36,676 nt of DNA from Chloroflexota bacterium (GTDB lineage: Bacteria > Chloroflexota > Dehalococcoidia > JACQUA01), in contig JACQUA010000206.1 of assembly GCA_016210565.1 (NCBI GenBank), positions 1 to 36,676 on the forward strand. The letters run 5' to 3'. Below the pieces are notes generated by a model. That model was given only the letters and a program-made list of their open reading frames with translations. It did not search any database and was not told the DNA's origin. A program made the position numbers and the translations under genes. Below are positions 16,050-24,883 of this stretch, piece after piece. Position 1 is the first letter of the stretch, and the number at the start of each line of letters is the position of its first letter.

Positions 16050-17513
16050 ATGGTTAACTATAAAGACCTGCGGGAATGGATCGACCAGGCGAAGGCGATA
16101 GGCGAGCTGGCAATTGTCGAGGGGGCCGACGTCAAGTACGAGATAGGGGCGGTCTGCCAGTTGAGCGCCAAGAACCAGGGCCCGGCCGTTCTCCACCAGA
16201 AGATCAAAGGTTATCGCCCCAACTACAGGGTGATAACCAACATGTTGTCCAACCCGAGGACCCTCGACCTGACCTTCGGCCTGCCGGTAGAGTACACCAT
16301 CAAGGATATCGTCGAGGACTTGAGAAAGCGGATCACCGAGTGGAAGAGGGACGCGGCGAATTTCCCTCCTGCGGTTGTCGACGCCGCCCCCATACTGGAG
16401 AACGTGGTCGAGGGTGACGCCATTGACTTGAATGCCTTCCCCGTGCCACTGTGGCACGAACTGGACGGCGGCCCGTACATCGGGACCGCCGACTCCTGGA
16501 TAACCAGGGACCCGGACACCGGCCAGATAAACTGCGGCACTTACCGGGCGCAGCTTCATGACGCCACTACAGTGGGCATGATGGTAACTCACGGGCATCA
16601 CGGCCGGCTGCACCGGCAGAAGTATTTCGACCGGGGCCAGCCCTGCCCGGCCGTGCTGGTGGTGGGACAGGACCCACTGCTTTACGCCAACTCCGCCAGT
16701 CCCATTTCCGTAGACATCTCTGAGTTGAACTACGTCGGCGCCATCCGGGGCTCGCCCGTCCCGGTAATCCAAGGGAGGACCACCGGGCTGCCCATACCGG
16801 CCAATGCGGACATAGCCATCGAGGGATTCGTCGATCCCGTGGCCAGAAAGAAGGAAGGCCGGTTCGGTGAGTGGCAAGGCTACTACGCCGGCGACGTAAC
16901 CCCACAGCCGTTTCTAAAGGCCGTCAACCTGTACTACCGGAACGATCCCATACTGTCCGGCGCCCCCCCTGCCAAGCCGCCATATGGCGACGCTGATCTC
17001 TGGAAGAGTGTCATCTATTCCGCCCTGCTCTATAACGACCTGTCCGGCAACGTGCCCGGGATCAAGGGGGTCTGGAGGCCGAAAGTGGGCGGCGCCTACT
17101 ACCTGCAGGTGATCTCGATAAAGCAGCAATACGGCGGCCACGCCACCCACGCCGGGCTGGCCGCCGCCAGTTGTACCTCCGGGGCCTTCAGCGGGAGATA
17201 CACCGTCGTGGTCGATGACGACATTGACCCCTATGACCTCGAGGATGTTATGTGGGCGGTCTGCACCAGGTCATTGCCCACCGACACGGATATCATCAAG
17301 AAACCCCGCGGCAGCCACTCCGACCCCATGTTTCACCGTACCCCGGAAACAGCGGGTCTCGATAGTACCAACCCCCGGGCTATCATCTATGCGGTGAAGC
17401 CCTACGAATGGCGTCAGGACTTCGCGCCGGTCAACATCGCCAGCGAAGAGCTGAGAAAAGAGGTGCTTGCCAGGTGGAAGGATAACTTTGAAGGTCGGCT
17501 GAAAACAATATAA
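16050..17513 (+). CDS. UbiD family prenyl-FMN decarboxylase (UbiD4)
   Basis: 487 residues, ATG after AAGGAGG. It is a close paralogue of UbiD1 with no visible length change; C-terminal strings such as KPYEWRQDFAPVNIA and mid-protein RGQPCPAVLVVGQDPLL are identical in both. NCGTYRAQ gives Asn161 and Arg166, GHHGRLHRQ gives His184, DISEL gives Glu225, and EGRFGEW gives Glu269 and Glu274, so catalysis should be intact. Differences cluster at residues 80-115 and 215-245, where substrate contacts may lie (inference). It is followed by SBP5 after 180 bases. The paired arrangement UbiD then SBP copies that of UbiD1-SBP2, which suggests duplication of a two-gene unit. Confidence 0.93.
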   Translation: MVNYKDLREWIDQAKAIGELAIVEGADVKYEIGAVCQLSAKNQGPAVLHQKIKGYRPNYRVITNMLSNPRTLDLTFGLPVEYTIKDIVEDLRKRITEWKRDAANFPPAVVDAAPILENVVEGDAIDLNAFPVPLWHELDGGPYIGTADSWITRDPDTGQINCGTYRAQLHDATTVGMMVTHGHHGRLHRQKYFDRGQPCPAVLVVGQDPLLYANSASPISVDISELNYVGAIRGSPVPVIQGRTTGLPIPANADIAIEGFVDPVARKKEGRFGEWQGYYAGDVTPQPFLKAVNLYYRNDPILSGAPPAKPPYGDADLWKSVIYSALLYNDLSGNVPGIKGVWRPKVGGAYYLQVISIKQQYGGHATHAGLAAASCTSGAFSGRYTVVVDDDIDPYDLEDVMWAVCTRSLPTDTDIIKKPRGSHSDPMFHRTPETAGLDSTNPRAIIYAVKPYEWRQDFAPVNIASEELRKEVLARWKDNFEGRLKTI

Positions 17514-17693
17514 CATTTACAAAGGAGTTCCATAGATCGAAAGTGAAGAGATGATTAACGGCTCAAAACGGGCCGACACAGTTTGGGCCCAAATCGGGGC
17601 GATCGGGAAACCCATATGCCTATTCAAGGGGAATATCAGTCTTCAGATACGCCACCAGAGATTCTGGAGAACCCGCACAGAAAAGGAGCGACG

Positions 17694-18857
17694 ATGAATC
17701 GACTATTGTTGGTATCAATCATTATTCTGTTGGCAGGTCTGCTGTCCGGTAGTTGCAGGCAAGCAGTTGCGCCATCTCCCGTAGAGGAGGAGAAAGGCCC
17801 AGCCGCAGGAATATCCACCGGTGCTTCCAAACCTGCCTGGGAGCAGCAGTGGGATAATACAACAGCGGAAGCGAAAAAAGAGGGCAAGCTTGTGTTTATT
17901 GGCAGTGGTGGTTCTGCGTTGCGCGAGGTGGGGATGGACAAATTGTTGCGCGAGAAATTCGGCATTGCTGTGGAACTCATCGGGGGAGGGGCCTCAGAGA
18001 TCATTCCCAAGCTGGTCGCTGAGCGCAGAGCCGGGCTATATCTGGAAGATGTTTTTGTGTTATCCACCAACAGCTTTATCAACCAACTGAAGCCGAATGG
18101 GCTTACAGAGCCGCTGGACAAAATGATAATCTTACCTGAAGCTCTGGACACCAAGGCCTGGTACAATGGCGACCTCCCCTGGGTTGACAAGGACCACCAC
18201 CAGCTGGCGCTGCTTGCCATGCCCGCAGCAACCATTTTGATAAACACCGAACTAGTCAAACCGGACGAAATCAAGTCATACCGCGACCTCCTTAACCCCA
18301 AATGGAAGGGGAAGATAGTACTGGTTGACCCGAGTCAATCAGGAGGCGGCGCCAGTTGGTTCAGCGCCATGGCCGAGGGTATCATGGACCTGAACTATCT
18401 GCGTGAGTTTGCCAAGCAGGAGCCGGTCATCAGCCGGGACGATCGTCTGATGGGTGAATGGATAGCCCGGGGTAAGTATCCCGTATCAGTGGGACTGGGA
18501 TCAAAGATAGTGGAGGAATTCAGAAGGGCTGGAGCTCCGATACAGGTGATCTCAGCGGCGGAGGGCACTTTCGTTGAAACCGCAAGCGCTGCTCTCACTG
18601 TAATGAAGAACCCGGCGCACCCCAATGCTGCAAAGCTATTCGCCAATTGGATATTGACCAGGGAAGGAATAACATTCATGGCCAGGGCCTACGGTGGCCA
18701 AGCCGCCAGGGTGGACGTTCCAACCGACTTTCTGGATCCGAAACAGGTGCGGCAGCCAGGGGTTAATTATCTCGACAGCAATAATGAACAGTATTCCATC
18801 AGAAAAGGGGAATATCTAAAGGTAGCAGCGCAAATATTTGCAGGCTCATTGAAATAG
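17694..18857 (+). CDS. Extracellular solute-binding lipoprotein (SBP5)
   Basis: 387 residues from ATG 17694, which follows AAAAGGAG by six bases. A frame back to 17583 adds 37 residues before the signal and is not credible. The signal MNRLLLVSIIILLAGLLSGS gives lipobox Cys21. The mature domain begins PAWEQQWDNTTAEAKKEGKL. The block AMAEGIMDLNYLREFA is identical to SBP1, and DNA around 18260-18330 is almost the same as 760-830. The end is AGSLK. It lies between UbiD4 and the two-domain cupin. Binding-cleft residues differ from SBP1 around VETASAALTV (SBP1 has VGTDSGGLVL), so ligands may differ. Confidence 0.9.
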   Translation: MNRLLLVSIIILLAGLLSGSCRQAVAPSPVEEEKGPAAGISTGASKPAWEQQWDNTTAEAKKEGKLVFIGSGGSALREVGMDKLLREKFGIAVELIGGGASEIIPKLVAERRAGLYLEDVFVLSTNSFINQLKPNGLTEPLDKMIILPEALDTKAWYNGDLPWVDKDHHQLALLAMPAATILINTELVKPDEIKSYRDLLNPKWKGKIVLVDPSQSGGGASWFSAMAEGIMDLNYLREFAKQEPVISRDDRLMGEWIARGKYPVSVGLGSKIVEEFRRAGAPIQVISAAEGTFVETASAALTVMKNPAHPNAAKLFANWILTREGITFMARAYGGQAARVDVPTDFLDPKQVRQPGVNYLDSNNEQYSIRKGEYLKVAAQIFAGSLK

Positions 18858-18872
18858 CCCCCCATGCCGCGA

Positions 18873-19070
18873 TGGCCCGCCACCGTAGGGGCAACCCCGT
18901 GTGTCTGCCCCCCGGCGGGCGAAGGCGCAGCGGGGCGCTGCCGTGTGCCCCCAGTCCAAACAGCCGACCGAAGCCGGGCTTGTCCGGCGCCGGAGGATAT
19001 CCAGCTCTCACAGGCGAGACGCCTGTGGCGCTGGCGCCGTCAAAGGAATATTCACGCCCGCTTCCGTCTT
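18873..19070. repeat. Spacer with hairpin words, including 19009-19027
   Basis: The 231 bases before the cupin gene hold GTAGGGGCAACCCCGTG, a GC-rich GGCGGGCG/CGCAGCGGGGCGCTG stretch and the perfect hairpin CACAGGCG-AGA-CGCCTGTG (19009-19027). The last recurs exactly at 28808-28826. A reading frame from 18864 fuses this to the cupin but is repeat-derived and Arg/Pro/Cys-rich, so it is not taken as coding. Confidence 0.65.
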
Positions 19071-19088
19071 GAAAGGGATACCAACATC

Positions 19089-20087
19089 ATGGCCAATTTC
19101 TACGATAACTGGTTGAGGTACTGGGACGACGAACTGGAAGAACGAAGCAAGGCCAGGACCTGCCTGAACGAAGAGGACCTGCAATGGGTGAGGACCAGGC
19201 AAGATTGGCGGGCCGCCCTTCTCGGGGCCAGGGAAAACGGCTTCGTCACCTCCGGCGTGACTACCTTGGCCGAGATACCCGCCGGATGGCGCACGGGCAA
19301 GCACTCCCACGGCGAAGAGGCCATCTATATCGTCCAGGGGCAGGGTTTCAGCATCGTCGACGGCTTGAAATACGACTGGGAAACCGGCAGTTGCCTTTTC
19401 ATGCCGTACGGGTCCTCTCACCAGCACTTCAACTCAGGCGCGGATACGGTCAGGTACTTCTCCGCCATGGCTTTGCCCCTGGAGCGGTTTTGCGGGCTGG
19501 CTAAGATCATGCAATACGAAGACGCCGGGGACATCTGCAAATCGGACATCGAGGGACTGGCCGCGGCCGAATCGCCCATTCACCCCGAATACGGACGGAT
19601 CGCAATCCGCCTGAAGGACGCGCCCGTGGTCACCGCCAGGGAAAAGGGCGCCTTCCGGGCCAAACATGATGACGAATACTCGAAGACTCTTCCCAAAGAG
19701 GCGAGGACCCCGGGCGCTCCCGGACACCGCTCCCGGAACATGTTCTTCATGGGCGCGCCCGAGAACGATTTCAGGGCCAGGGAAGTGCAAATAACGGGGA
19801 TTCTCTGCGATGAACCGGGAAAGCATAGCGGCAAGCACGCCCATATGGAGGCCGTCCTGTACGTCTTGCAGGGGGAAGGGTACTCCATCGTCGATGGCGA
19901 GAAGATTCCCTGGAAGAAGGGGACATTGCTCCACGTCCAGGGGCCGCAGACCGTCCATCAGCATTTCAACACCGGCAAGATAGAATCACAGCAGTTGAGA
20001 GTGCATTTTGGCGCCAGGTCGCATTTCTTCCAGCCAGTCGCCAGAAGGGTGTTCCCCTATAAGTACTACGAGTATAGCTCGTATTAG
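19089..20087 (+). CDS. Two-domain cupin protein (gentisate dioxygenase-like bicupin)
   Basis: 332 residues from ATG 19089 with AAAGGGA upstream. Two cupin barrels are visible. The first has GKHSHGEEAIYIVQGQG with His72, His74 and Glu76/77, then PYGSSHQHF with His111/113. The second has GKHAHMEAVLYVLQGEG with His250, His252 and Glu254, then VHQHF with His290/292. Both keep the metal-binding His-His-Glu-His set, unlike many bicupins where only one domain binds metal. Layout and length match gentisate/1-hydroxy-2-naphthoate 1,2-dioxygenases, which use Fe(II) to cleave aromatic rings. Assignment to that activity is inference, and a non-catalytic or other oxygenase role is possible. It follows SBP5 and UbiD4, which fits aromatic acid use, and is convergent with TctC1. 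Confidence 0.85.
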   Translation: MANFYDNWLRYWDDELEERSKARTCLNEEDLQWVRTRQDWRAALLGARENGFVTSGVTTLAEIPAGWRTGKHSHGEEAIYIVQGQGFSIVDGLKYDWETGSCLFMPYGSSHQHFNSGADTVRYFSAMALPLERFCGLAKIMQYEDAGDICKSDIEGLAAAESPIHPEYGRIAIRLKDAPVVTAREKGAFRAKHDDEYSKTLPKEARTPGAPGHRSRNMFFMGAPENDFRAREVQITGILCDEPGKHSGKHAHMEAVLYVLQGEGYSIVDGEKIPWKKGTLLHVQGPQTVHQHFNTGKIESQQLRVHFGARSHFFQPVARRVFPYKYYEYSSY

Positions 20088-20177
20088 CCCGGATTATGCG
20101 TGGGTGCCCGGGGGGCGTAGTGCACAGCTTCAGTTCTGCGGGTGGGGACGACGACCGCCCCGGCAAGGCTAAAGCCA

Positions 20178-20194
20178 TCCCGATTCTATCGGGA
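20178..20194. repeat. Hairpin between convergent genes
   Basis: TCCCGAT-TCT-ATCGGGA is a perfect 7-bp stem with a 3-base loop in the 136-base convergent spacer between the cupin and TctC1. It could aid transcript ending in either direction, but no T-tract follows. Related CCCGAT/ATCGGG hairpins are at 2899, 23084 and 31660, so it is more likely another dispersed repeat. Confidence 0.5.
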
Positions 20195-20223
20195 CGCCCA
20201 ACCGTCCATGCATGATTAGCACA

Positions 20224-21405
20224 CTATTTGATGACGCCGAACTTCCTCAATAGCGTCTCGGTGTAGCCGGCAACCTCGGGGCTGACCCCCAGCATGCTTT
20301 CCATGAGGGCATCCACTTCTTTCCCTGTGGATATGGTAAATCTCTCGGAATAGGTCTTCCGGAGCAGGCCCTGGAATGCCGGATCGCTGCTCATCCTAGC
20401 ATAGGCATCGGAGAGGATATTCACAATCTCATCAGGCGTACCCGGCGGGGCCACGGTCCATTTGTCGATGCTGAAACTGGCCGAATTGGCTACGAGGGCC
20501 TGCCAGGGAGTACCCGTCGGGACCTTATCCCCCAGCTTCTCCACGATGGTCGGAACCTGCGCGAAGTCCGGACGCCTCACGATCTTGCCGTCCTTGTAGT
20601 TCCCCGACTGGGCCAGGGGGACCACCACCCCCTCCTCAAGCAGAGGATTGATAACCCCGCCCTGGCTGATCATGTCCACTTCGCCCCGCCGCAGGGCCAG
20701 GATGATTTCCCCGGACCCACCAAAGCCGACCAGCCAGCGCACGTTCCATCCCAGAAACTCCCGGCCATAGAGAAGAACGACGTTCCCGGACCCTGTTGCT
20801 TCCTGGACGCCCATCACCGCCGGTTGGGACCGGGGGTCTTCCAACCTCCTAAGCGCCTCCGGGCGAATACCGATGATGGTCCCTCCTTCGGCGACGGACC
20901 AGATGCCCCGCATCTTGAGCAGGTCGAACTGAACAATATCCCGGCTCCGCAGTTGAGTATTGATCAGTCCCTGGGGTCCGTGCAGCAGGGTCAAGCCGTC
21001 GGGCTTTGCCCTGGCCGCGAAACTGTTGGCCGCCAGCACCCCGGCGGCCCCGGGGTGATTGCGCACGATGACCCTGGGGTTCCCCGGTATATACTTCGGC
21101 AGGAACATGGCCACGGCCCGCGCCGTGGCATCGGTGCCCCCTCCCGGCCCGGAGGCGATGATAATCTCCAGGCCTTTGCCCTCATAGTACGGCCGGGCAA
21201 CGGTGGTTTTCCCGGCCGGCTGCGGCGCGGCCACCGGTTTGGTGGGTGCAGGCGCTACGGCAATGGGCGTTGCCTGGGCTTTGGGGACGACCGTAACAGT
21301 GGCCGCCGGGCGAGTCACAGTGACATCAACCGGCCCCTCCGGCGCGCACGCCAGGAGCATCGCCAGAGCCAGACCGACAGCTAAACCGAATACCGTGTTC
21401 CTCAT
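20224..21405 (-). CDS. TctC-family tricarboxylate-binding lipoprotein (TctC1)
   Basis: 393 residues, ATG preceded by AGGAGG. The signal MRNTVFGLAVGLALAMLLA ends at lipobox Cys20, then a Val/Ala/Pro-rich linker to about residue 70. The mature TctC/Bug domain (PF03401) starts at YYEGKGLEIIIASGPGGGTD and shows the family words GTDATARAVA, PGNPRVIVRNHPGAAG, LALRRGEVDM and APPGTPDEIV. TctC proteins deliver carboxylates to TctAB secondary transporters; no tctA or tctB gene is present. Lipid anchoring with a long flexible linker is unusual for the family, which is commonly a free periplasmic protein in Proteobacteria; it suits a cell with no classical periplasm. It lies downstream of CapA on the same strand, 212 bases away. 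Confidence 0.88.
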   Translation of the reverse strand: MRNTVFGLAVGLALAMLLACAPEGPVDVTVTRPAATVTVVPKAQATPIAVAPAPTKPVAAPQPAGKTTVARPYYEGKGLEIIIASGPGGGTDATARAVAMFLPKYIPGNPRVIVRNHPGAAGVLAANSFAARAKPDGLTLLHGPQGLINTQLRSRDIVQFDLLKMRGIWSVAEGGTIIGIRPEALRRLEDPRSQPAVMGVQEATGSGNVVLLYGREFLGWNVRWLVGFGGSGEIILALRRGEVDMISQGGVINPLLEEGVVVPLAQSGNYKDGKIVRRPDFAQVPTIVEKLGDKVPTGTPWQALVANSASFSIDKWTVAPPGTPDEIVNILSDAYARMSSDPAFQGLLRKTYSERFTISTGKEVDALMESMLGVSPEVAGYTETLLRKFGVIK

Positions 21406-21617
21406 GGGACTGCCTCCTGCTTCTGTAAATAACCCAACTCCCTCTGTTTCAGTTACGGTGGCGCTGTCCTCAAGACCCCGGCGCCGACCTCCTCTGGAAA
21501 CCCCCAGTTCACGTTCCGGGCTATACCCGGGCGGAAAAATACGCAGAACCGGCTGATGCCGGTTTCTTCGAGGTCCGTTGGGTACGATTAACTTCGCACA
21601 TTCCTTTGACGGGAGAA

Positions 21618-22985
21618 CTAATCCAGTTCGATGACGCCCGCAGGGGCCCGGTACACGATGTCCGTCCCCAGCTTCCGGGACAGGCGCGCCATCCGAGCGA
21701 TGATTTCCTCTGCGGTCTGCCCCTCGGCCAGCAGGGGCCGGCCCCTTTGCGGTCGCGGCCGCCGGAAGCCCAGGTCCACCGGGTAAAGAGCTACCTGCTT
21801 CAGTTTCCCCGAGGCGATCTTGCAGGTGGCAAGGATCGCCTGCCAGTAGAGCGGGTCCGCAGGATGGGCCCTGGTGTCCTTGTCGCTGCGAGCGTCCAGG
21901 AAATCGGCTGGCGTGGCCTCTGAGCCAAGACCGAAGCGGGAGTAAGAATGATCGGGGATGAAACGGACGGTCTCATTCTCCAAAATGAAATTGCCCAGAC
22001 CATGAAAGATGGGTTTCCCCTTGTAAATTTCCACTCCCAGCGAAATATGCGGGCCATGCCCCACCACAACGTCAGCGCCTTCGTCGATGCAGCGATGGGA
22101 AAAATCGGCGAAGAAGGCAGCGCATTCGTCCAGCGCCGTTCGTTTTCCCGCCGTCAGCAGGGAAGCCCCCCCCATCTCATGATAGTGGAGACTGACAATC
22201 ACCCAATCTGCCTGCCGCCTCGCCTCGCGCAACTGGGCGAGATTGCCCGCCGCATCCTTTTCGTTAGCTTTGGTCTGCACCCCAAATCCATCTCCCACCA
22301 CGAACTTCTGCCCCAGGAACTGGTACTCCTGCTCAGTGTCGACGCCCACCTCGGCGCGTGAGGCAAACCCGAAGCTGCGCAGCCGCTCCCGGTCCAATTC
22401 TAACCCCAACCCCACACCGATGCGGCGCAGGTCTGCCATGGCCTGACTGTCCACGGAGTAGGATTTCCGAAAGCCCAGAGGATTCACCCCCGGCCTTCCC
22501 GCGGAGTCTGGTCTCTGCTCCCCCGCCTGGTTCCACTCCCGAAAGAAAGAAGTGGCCGCAATCAGGGCTACCCTTCCCCCCGGCGTATCAAGATACGCCG
22601 GGCTGCGAGCCTCGCGCAGGTTTCGCCCGGTCCCGGCATGCACGAAGCCTGACGCCTCCAGATGGCGGATGGTGTCCAGGATTCCCTGCTCCCCATAGTC
22701 GAAGGCGTGGTTGTTAGCGCAGGACAGCAGGTTAAACCCCATCCACCTGATGTCCTCGAGCAGCTTCGGCTCGGTGGTCATAAAAGTCCCGGCCGTCAGG
22801 CTGGGACTACCTTCGTGGTAATGGCGCGCGGTGCTCTCGAAATTGGCGAAAGCCACGTCTGCGCTGCGGAGCAGTTCCCGGAACTGGACAAACCGTTCTT
22901 CCGAAAAGACCGAAAGACGCCTCGTGACCATGACGTCGCCGGCCAAAGCCATGGTGATATCCCGCTTCTCTGAACTGTAAAGCAT
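21618..22985 (-). CDS. CapA-family metallophosphoesterase-like protein
   Basis: 455 residues, ATG after AAGGAGG. It has the PGA_cap/CapA fold related to calcineurin-like phosphoesterases: GDVM at 16-19, ANFE at 47-50, CANNHAFDYGEQGI at 89-102, SLHYHE at 265-270, GHGPHISLGVEIYKGKPIF at 309-327 and GLGNFI at 329-334. All the usual metal-binding Asp/Asn/His positions look present. Unlike PgsA/CapA of Bacillus it has no N-terminal membrane anchor, so a capsule-synthesis role is doubtful and a soluble hydrolase is likelier. It lies upstream of TctC1 and downstream of a CoA-transferase gene, all on the reverse strand. The substrate is not predictable. Confidence 0.88.
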   Translation of the reverse strand: MLYSSEKRDITMALAGDVMVTRRLSVFSEERFVQFRELLRSADVAFANFESTARHYHEGSPSLTAGTFMTTEPKLLEDIRWMGFNLLSCANNHAFDYGEQGILDTIRHLEASGFVHAGTGRNLREARSPAYLDTPGGRVALIAATSFFREWNQAGEQRPDSAGRPGVNPLGFRKSYSVDSQAMADLRRIGVGLGLELDRERLRSFGFASRAEVGVDTEQEYQFLGQKFVVGDGFGVQTKANEKDAAGNLAQLREARRQADWVIVSLHYHEMGGASLLTAGKRTALDECAAFFADFSHRCIDEGADVVVGHGPHISLGVEIYKGKPIFHGLGNFILENETVRFIPDHSYSRFGLGSEATPADFLDARSDKDTRAHPADPLYWQAILATCKIASGKLKQVALYPVDLGFRRPRPQRGRPLLAEGQTAEEIIARMARLSRKLGTDIVYRAPAGVIELD

Positions 22986-23057
22986 CCTTGCCTCCTTGGA
23001 GTTAACGCAAACACGCGAATGATTGTAGCGTCATGTGCCGCGCTCCCACGCCGAAGC

Positions 23058-23106
23058 GGTTTGATTCATCAAACCTCAATCGAGGCCCCGATGATGTATC
23101 GGGGCC
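23058..23106. repeat. Two perfect hairpins upstream of the CapA-like gene
   Basis: GGTTTGAT-TC-ATCAAACC (23058-23075) is followed by GGCCCCGAT-GATGT-ATCGGGGCC (23084-23106). They sit about 75-120 bases before the start of the CapA-like gene and after the end of the CoA-transferase gene. They could be a terminator pair or operator, but the second belongs to the dispersed CCCGAT family, so a repeat origin is the simplest reading. Confidence 0.6.
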
Positions 23107-23221
23107 GCTACGGTTCCGGCATGCATCTTTACCTGTTGCGTTTGTACTAAATTAGTTTCCTACGTCCCAAGTTCCCGAACAGCGCCGGTTTCAAGGCCCT
23201 TGACGGGAATTCCCGGTTTGG

Positions 23222-24436
23222 TCAGGCGACCTTGTGATGCAGGTGGTTCTCCAGTTCCCCGGCGTTATCGTGTTGTTCTTTTTCTACCTGCTTGATCATC
23301 TCCTCACTGTAGCCGAGGAATTCCCTGAGCACCTGGCGGGTATGCTCGCCCAGCCCGGGAGGACGCATGAACTTCTCTTCAACCCCCTTCATTTTGATGG
23401 GATTTCCGACCACTCTTATCTCGCCGCCGGAGCCGTCGTCCACGCCCACGATCATATTGTTGTGGGTCACCTGGGGATCTACCACCACCTTATCTATGGT
23501 GTTCACCGGTCCGCCGGGAATGTCCTCGACCTTGAAGATTTCCAGCCACTGCTCGGTGGTGGCCTGGGTAAAACGTTCCGCCACTATTCGTTGCAGCTCC
23601 TCCTTGTTCTTCACCCGGTCGGCCGGGGTAGCAAATCTCGGGTCATCGATCATCCACTCGGCGTTGATCACCCTGGCGATCCTGGGCCAGGCAGATGTAA
23701 CGTAAACATACCCGTCCTGGGTCTTGAAAGCCCCTGAGGGATAGGTGTGACGGTGGCTTGAACCGGTAGCCTGGGGAACGATTCCGGAGCAGCAATAGTA
23801 AGAGAGCTCGATGGCCATCAATGAGATGCAGGTATCGAGCATCGATACCTCTATTTCCTGCCCCTCGCCGGTGCCGGCCCGCTTGGCCAGGGCCACCGCA
23901 GTCCCCAGCGCACAATAAGCTCCGGTTACAAAATCGCCAACGGGCGGGCCCGGCTTTATGGGAGGCCCGCCCGGCTCGCCGGTGGTGCTCAACATGCCCG
24001 AATATCCCGAAACAATTGCGTCAAAAGCAGGGTGGTCCTTGTAGGGACCGGAGGAGCCGTAGCCGGTAATCGAACCGGTGATGATTCTGGGGTTCACCTT
24101 CTTCAGTGATTCATAGTCTATGCCGAGTCTCTTTCTCGCCCCGGGACGGAAGTTATCCCAGACCACGTCGGATATCTTTACCAGATCATAAAAGGCTTTT
24201 TTGCCCGCCGGAGTCATCAGGTCCAGGACCATGCTCTTCTTGTTCCTGTTGACCGCCAGGAACTGGCTGCATTGCCCTTTGTGCTGTGGCAGAGGAAGCC
24301 TCCTCGACATGTCGCCAAGCGGAGACTCGATGTTAATTACCTCGGCGCCCAGGTCCGCCAGCAACATTAAGCCATAGGGCGCCGCCAGCCCCTGGGTCAC
24401 CCCCAGGATTCTAATACCCGATAATAGAGGTTTCAT
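23222..24436 (-). CDS. Class III CoA-transferase, CaiB/BaiF family (cassette 1)
   Basis: 404 residues. Family III CoA-transferases move CoA between carboxylic acids through an aspartyl intermediate in an interlocked dimer. The N-terminus LSGIRILGVTQGLAAPYG and LADLGAEVINIE is the standard first block. GPPVGDF places Asp168 at the position of catalytic Asp169 of formyl-CoA transferase. SPLGDMSRR and DNFRPGARKRLG are CoA-contacting words. The C-terminal tail, about 20 residues rich in Glu/His/Lys, is also present in the second copy (32436). Start ATG 24436 has only a weak ribosome site (GGCGGGTGTC upstream). The B12 subunit and mutase genes lie upstream on the same strand, so it probably activates or recycles the mutase substrate. 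The partner acids are unknown. Confidence 0.92.
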   Translation of the reverse strand: MKPLLSGIRILGVTQGLAAPYGLMLLADLGAEVINIESPLGDMSRRLPLPQHKGQCSQFLAVNRNKKSMVLDLMTPAGKKAFYDLVKISDVVWDNFRPGARKRLGIDYESLKKVNPRIITGSITGYGSSGPYKDHPAFDAIVSGYSGMLSTTGEPGGPPIKPGPPVGDFVTGAYCALGTAVALAKRAGTGEGQEIEVSMLDTCISLMAIELSYYCCSGIVPQATGSSHRHTYPSGAFKTQDGYVYVTSAWPRIARVINAEWMIDDPRFATPADRVKNKEELQRIVAERFTQATTEQWLEIFKVEDIPGGPVNTIDKVVVDPQVTHNNMIVGVDDGSGGEIRVVGNPIKMKGVEEKFMRPPGLGEHTRQVLREFLGYSEEMIKQVEKEQHDNAGELENHLHHKVA

Positions 24437-24883
24437 GACACCCGCCTAAGCCGGAACTAAGAAATCGAATATCAAGATGCAAAATGACAAACCAAAATGC
24501 AAAAAGGCTAGTGCTTAATTTGCAAAAGAAAGCGTAACAACGAGAAAAGACCCTTCGACTGCGCTCAGGGTGACAGCCAGCGGGATCTGTCATTCTGAGA
24601 GCTTGTGAAGAAATTGGTTAGTCCCTATCTAGCGAGTTGTCTCGCTCATATCTGGGTTTTCAATAAATTCACAAACTCTGAGCGAAGCGAAGAATCTTTT
24701 CGCGGAATTCTGCAAGCAAGGACTGGCAGCTATCGGCTATCGCTATCAGCCAACCGGGCCCGTGCAGGGAATCGATGGATGCTGACCGACCGTTTTTGGA
24801 TTTTGATCTGTCATTTTGATTTTTGACTTTTGATTTTTCAATTTTCTCAGTTCGCTCAAGACTTCATTTCTGAGGGACTGGGT
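24437..24883. other. 447-base spacer of repeats between CoA-transferase and B12 subunit
   Basis: No gene is seen. From the CoA-transferase side it holds A-rich words (24455-24515, with AAAATGACAAACC and AAAATGCAAAAAGG), a repeat A half (24541-24577), a second repeat A half interrupted by the MITE-like insertion at 24600-24676, a GCTATCGGCTATCGC stretch (24730-24745) and T-rich words (24790-24850). It separates two genes that otherwise look like one operon, so read-through through about 450 bases of folded RNA, or a separate promoter, must be assumed. Confidence 0.6.
24600..24676. mobile_element. MITE-like 77-base insertion in a repeat A copy
   Basis: The repeat A word TTCTGAG|CGAAGCGAAGAATC is split here. 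The 6-base word TCTGAG occurs on both sides (24594-24599 and 24677-24682), as a target-site duplication would. The insert begins AGCTTGTGAA and ends TTCACAAAC(T), inverted ends matching at nine of ten positions. Inside is a small hairpin GCGAG-TTGT-CTCGC (24632-24645). It has no coding capacity, so it would need a transposase supplied in trans. Confidence 0.6.

Noticed and set aside
20178..20194. Intrinsic terminator between cupin and TctC1
   Set aside because: The hairpin has no U-tract on either strand and belongs to a dispersed family, so it is reported as a repeat.
21618..22985. Capsule (poly-gamma-glutamate) synthesis locus
   Set aside because: The CapA-like protein lacks a membrane anchor and no capB/capC genes occur.
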